From positions 1-64,000 of the forward strand of contig JAETOL010000010.1 of NCBI GenBank assembly GCA_021771755.1: DNA of 64,000 nt. The letters run 5' to 3'. Positions 61,252 through 64,000 of the stretch are shown here, one piece after another. Source of the DNA: Lachnospiraceae bacterium. GTDB lineage: Bacteria > Bacillota > Clostridia > Lachnospirales > Lachnospiraceae. Each line of letters begins with the position of its first letter. Within the stretch, counting starts at the first letter, position 1. The notes under the pieces are model-generated. The model had not been told where the DNA came from. It saw only the letters and a program-made list of their open reading frames with translations, and did no database searches. A program made the translations under genes and the position numbers.

Positions 61252-62163
61252 ATGTTAGATGTTTGCTTAGTAGGAACAGGTGGTATGATGCCCCTTCCAA
61301 GAAGGTGGCTGACTGCCCTGATGACAAGATATAATGGAAGCAGTCTTCTGATCGACTGTGGTGAGGGAACACAGGTTGCCATTAAGGAAAAAGGCTGGAG
61401 TTTCAAGCCCATTGATGTGATCTGTTTTACGCATTATCATGGGGATCATATCAGTGGACTTCCCGGACTGCTTCTGACTATGGGAAATGCTGACCGTACA
61501 GAGCCTTTGACTCTGATCGGTCCCAGAGGACTGGAACGTGTGGTAAATGCTCTCCGTGTGATCGCTCCGGAGCTTCCTTTTGAGATTCGGTTTATAGAGA
61601 TCACAAAGCCGGAGGAGGTAATCGAACTGAATGGATACAGGATTACCGCTTTTAAGGTGAATCATAATGTGATCTGCTATGGGTATACGCTGGAAATCCT
61701 ACGCCAGGGCAGGTTTTCCCCAGAACGGGCACGGGAGCAGGAAATTCCCCTGAAATTATGGAATCCGCTCCAAAAGGGACAGACCATAGAACTGGAAGGA
61801 AAAACCTACACGCCGGATATGGTCCTTGGACCTGACAGAAAGGGAATTAAACTTACCTATACAACAGATACCAGACCTACAGATTCTATTCTCCGCAATG
61901 CAAAAAATTCAGACCTTTTTATCTGTGAAGGTATGTATGGAGAGGATGAGAAAACAGATAAGGCGAAAGGCTATAAGCATATGACGTTCCGTGAGGCAGC
62001 AGAGATGGCCAGGGAAGCCGGAGTGGGAGAAATGTGGCTGACACATTACAGTCCTTCTCTGATCCGCCCGGACGATTATATGGATACTGTCAGAGCAATT
62101 TTTCCGCAGTCCTATCCGGGGAAGGATGGAAAAAGTGTGGAATTAAATTTTGAGGAGGAATAA
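61252..62163 (+). CDS. rnz: Ribonuclease Z
   Basis: 303 residues. Metallo-beta-lactamase fold with the zinc motif [11 protein letters not shown], the first strand [13 protein letters not shown], later conserved His (VNHNV) and the C-terminal LTHYSPS; the exosite loop is shorter than in canonical forms. It removes tRNA 3' trailers endonucleolytically. Two nt before tsaD. Confidence 0.87.
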   Translation: MLDVCLVGTGGMMPLPRRWLTALMTRYNGSSLLIDCGEGTQVAIKEKGWSFKPIDVICFTHYHGDHISGLPGLLLTMGNADRTEPLTLIGPRGLERVVNALRVIAPELPFEIRFIEITKPEEVIELNGYRITAFKVNHNVICYGYTLEILRQGRFSPERAREQEIPLKLWNPLQKGQTIELEGKTYTPDMVLGPDRKGIKLTYTTDTRPTDSILRNAKNSDLFICEGMYGEDEKTDKAKGYKHMTFREAAEMAREAGVGEMWLTHYSPSLIRPDDYMDTVRAIFPQSYPGKDGKSVELNFEEE

Positions 62164-62165
62164 AC

Positions 62166-63185
62166 GTGGAAGATACATTGATTCTTGCCATAGAGAGCTC
62201 CTGTGATGAAACAGCGGCTTCCGTTGTAAAAAATGGAAGAACGATTCTGTCTAATGTGATCTCTTCACAGATTGAGCTTCATAAATTGTACGGTGGTGTT
62301 GTGCCGGAAATTGCATCAAGAAAACATATAGAAAAGATCAATCAGGTTATCGAAGAAGCGCTGAAAGAGGCAGGGGTGACTCTGGATGACCTTGATGCGA
62401 TTGGTGTTACCTATGGACCGGGACTTGTAGGAGCGCTGCTTGTAGGTGTTGCAGAAGCCAAGGCCATTGCCTATGCAAAAAAACTTCCATTGGTAGGCGT
62501 CCACCATATTGAGGGGCATGTCTCGGCAAACTATATCGAACATCCGGATCTGGAACCGCCGTTTCTTTGCCTGATCGTTTCAGGGGGACATACCCATCTG
62601 GTGATTGTAAAGGATTACGGTGTGTTTGAGATTTTGGGAAGGACCAGAGATGACGCGGCAGGAGAGGCTTTTGATAAGGTTGCCCGTGCGATCGGTCTGG
62701 GTTATCCGGGAGGTCCTAAGATTGATAAGCTGTCAAAAGAAGGAAATCCGGATGCGATACAGTTCCCGAGAGCGAAAGTAGGAGACAGTCCTTATGATTT
62801 CAGCTTCAGCGGAGTCAAATCTGCGGTACTGAACTATCTGAATCAGGCCCAGATGAAGGGCGAAGAGGTAAATCGTGCAGATTTGGCGGCATCTTTTCAG
62901 AAAGCGGTGGTAGATGTTCTGGTAGAGCATACTATGATGGCGGCAAAGGATTATGGCATGGATAAGGTAGCGATTGCAGGCGGTGTGGCTTCCAATGGTA
63001 CTCTGAGAGCAGCGATGGAAAAAGCCTGTGAAGAAAATGGCTATCAGTTTTTCCGTCCTTCACCGATTTTCTGTACGGATAATGCTGCTATGATCGGTGC
63101 GGCGGCATATTATGAGTACAAAAAAGGGACGCGCCATGGATGGGATCTGAATGCAGTACCGAATCTGAAACTGGGAGAAAGATAA
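62166..63185 (+). CDS. tsaD: tRNA t6A threonylcarbamoyltransferase TsaD
   Basis: 339 residues. ASKHA ATPase: [14 protein letters not shown], the metal ligands in [30 protein letters not shown] and CTDNAAMIG. It is the catalytic partner of TsaB/TsaE encoded at 54.9-56.1 kb and completes the t6A set in this window. Confidence 0.95.
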   Translation: MEDTLILAIESSCDETAASVVKNGRTILSNVISSQIELHKLYGGVVPEIASRKHIEKINQVIEEALKEAGVTLDDLDAIGVTYGPGLVGALLVGVAEAKAIAYAKKLPLVGVHHIEGHVSANYIEHPDLEPPFLCLIVSGGHTHLVIVKDYGVFEILGRTRDDAAGEAFDKVARAIGLGYPGGPKIDKLSKEGNPDAIQFPRAKVGDSPYDFSFSGVKSAVLNYLNQAQMKGEEVNRADLAASFQKAVVDVLVEHTMMAAKDYGMDKVAIAGGVASNGTLRAAMEKACEENGYQFFRPSPIFCTDNAAMIGAAAYYEYKKGTRHGWDLNAVPNLKLGER

Positions 63186-63205
63186 AAACTTTTGGGGAGG
63201 TTTTT

Positions 63206-63901
63206 ATGGAAGGAAAAAATACAGCCATTGTTTTGGCAGCAGGACAGGGGAAACGGATGAACAGCAAGGTCCAGAAGCAGTTTTTGGAGCTGGGAGGAAA
63301 ACCGCTGCTTTATTATGCGCTGAAATGCTTTCAGGACAGTGGAATGATACGTGATATTATTCTGGTTACAGGGGCGGAGTCGGTTTCTTTTTGCAAAGAG
63401 GAAATTGTGGAAAAATATGGTCTCACCAAGGTGACAAAAGTGATACCCGGTGGAAAAGAGCGATATGATTCTGTTTACCAGGGACTTCTTGCCTGTCGGG
63501 AGACGGAGTATGTTCTGATCCATGACGGAGCCAGACCTTTTATTACAGAAGAAATTATTCGGAGAGGAATACAGGGAGTTGAGAAAACAGGCGCCTGCGT
63601 GATCGGTATGCCTTCTAAGGACACGGTAAAAATAGCAGATACACAGGGATATGTTGCAGAGACACCGGAACGAAGCTCTGTCTGGACGGTTCAGACACCC
63701 CAGATCTTTGAGTATAATCTTATCCGAGAGGCTCATGAGAAGATCCGTTGTCGGGATATGTCTGCGATAACTGATGATGCTATGGTGGTAGAACAGGAAA
63801 CGGGTGTGAAAATTGCCCTTGTAGAAGGCTCGTATAAGAACCTTAAGATCACAACTCCGGAGGATTTGGATATAGCTGAAATTTTTTTGAAAAATATTTG
63901 A
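63206..63901 (+). CDS. ispD: 2-C-methyl-D-erythritol 4-phosphate cytidylyltransferase
   Basis: 231 residues from ATG 63206 (GGGGAGG upstream). CTP-binding loop LAAGQGKRMN, GGKERYDSVYQGL, HDGARPFI, and TPERSSVWTVQTPQIF. It makes CDP-methylerythritol in the MEP isoprenoid pathway. 20 nt after tsaD. Confidence 0.93.
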   Translation: MEGKNTAIVLAAGQGKRMNSKVQKQFLELGGKPLLYYALKCFQDSGMIRDIILVTGAESVSFCKEEIVEKYGLTKVTKVIPGGKERYDSVYQGLLACRETEYVLIHDGARPFITEEIIRRGIQGVEKTGACVIGMPSKDTVKIADTQGYVAETPERSSVWTVQTPQIFEYNLIREAHEKIRCRDMSAITDDAMVVEQETGVKIALVEGSYKNLKITTPEDLDIAEIFLKNI

Positions 63902-63910
63902 TTTTATGTC

Positions 63911-63939
63911 TTGACAGGCATGAGGTTTGGTGATAGAAT
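63911..63939 (+). promoter_or_regulatory. Strong promoter of a gene that starts beyond the window
   Basis: -35 TTGACA (63911-63916), 17-bp spacer, extended -10 TGATAGAAT with TAGAAT at 63934-63939. A Shine-Dalgarno AAGGAGAG near 63987-63994 and the window end imply a start codon at or just past 64000. Confidence 0.8.
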
Positions 63940-64000
63940 GTAATTCGCGTCAACGAGAAAAACGTCGGAAAACGCAGAATTGCATAAGGAGAGATATCGA

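Noticed and set aside
1-64000. tRNA, rRNA, T-box or known riboswitch
   Set aside because: I scanned intergenic regions for cloverleaf arms, T-box and common aptamer cores and recognised none; a covariance-model search would settle this.

Overview
The window looks like chromosomal DNA of a gut Clostridia species, most likely Lachnospiraceae. Ribosome binding sites are strong AGGAGG types, promoters are sigma-A-like and often carry an extended -10, base composition is moderate, and gene families and gene orders (ftsH-uvrC-hprK, tsaE-tsaB-rimI, TetM-like GTPases with a NYN tail, NahK/GalE sugar salvage, a YedE/YedF selenium cluster) are typical of that group. The genus cannot be fixed from the sequence alone. 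I saw no rRNA, tRNA or CRISPR array.

Layout. 1-6.3 kb: a PucR-type regulator, a UroD-family methyltransferase-like protein, a 920-residue TetM-like translational GTPase fused to a Rae1/YacP-like NYN nuclease domain, and a GNAT acetyltransferase. 6.4-10.4 kb: a three-gene operon of an LRR protein, a VWA/metallopeptidase-fold protein and a MoxR-type AAA+ ATPase. 10.4-20.2 kb: a fructose PTS operon (fruK, fruA, an HPr paralogue, a DeoR regulator) that is broken in several ways. A 6,037-bp serine-recombinase element sits inside fruK, fruA has an in-frame TAG, and fruA lacks its IIB domain. The element carries, all on the minus strand, the recombinase, a KTR zinc-ribbon protein, a membrane protein, a CPBP protease, two XRE-type regulators and small conserved or decayed ORFs. 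20.2-24.1 kb: LysR, cysteine desulfurase-like, YedE, YedF/TusA-like and DUF3343 genes, a selenium-metabolism cluster.

24.0-29.1 kb: an FtsX-type ABC exporter divergent from a LytTR two-component system, with four direct repeats between them. 29.2-33.7 kb: a GreA-family factor and a Pho-box-controlled Na/Pi cotransporter with a PhoB/PhoR-like pair. 33.7-41.2 kb: an AraC regulator divergent from an ABC sugar importer, a nucleotidyltransferase, N-acetylhexosamine 1-kinase and GalE. This matches the lacto-/galacto-N-biose salvage pathway, but the GH112 phosphorylase is absent. 41.2-48.6 kb: DUF1846 protein, FtsH, UvrC, HprK and ROK glucokinase. 48.7-54.7 kb: PBP1A with a tandem-repeat tail, a C39-type peptidase, three decayed gene fragments, YigZ and a cyclophilin. 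54.9-64 kb: TsaE, TsaB, RimI, a YfhO-family protein with a probable frameshift, a second OmpR/histidine kinase pair, RNase Z, TsaD, IspD, and the promoter and RBS of a gene that starts beyond the window.

The most notable points are the GTPase-nuclease fusion, the gene-interrupting element whose recombinase reading frame crosses its own attachment site (so its C-terminus differs between integrated and excised forms), the eroded fructose PTS that keeps an HPr paralogue without the regulatory Ser46, and the LRR/VWA/MoxR trio with a substituted zinc-protease motif.
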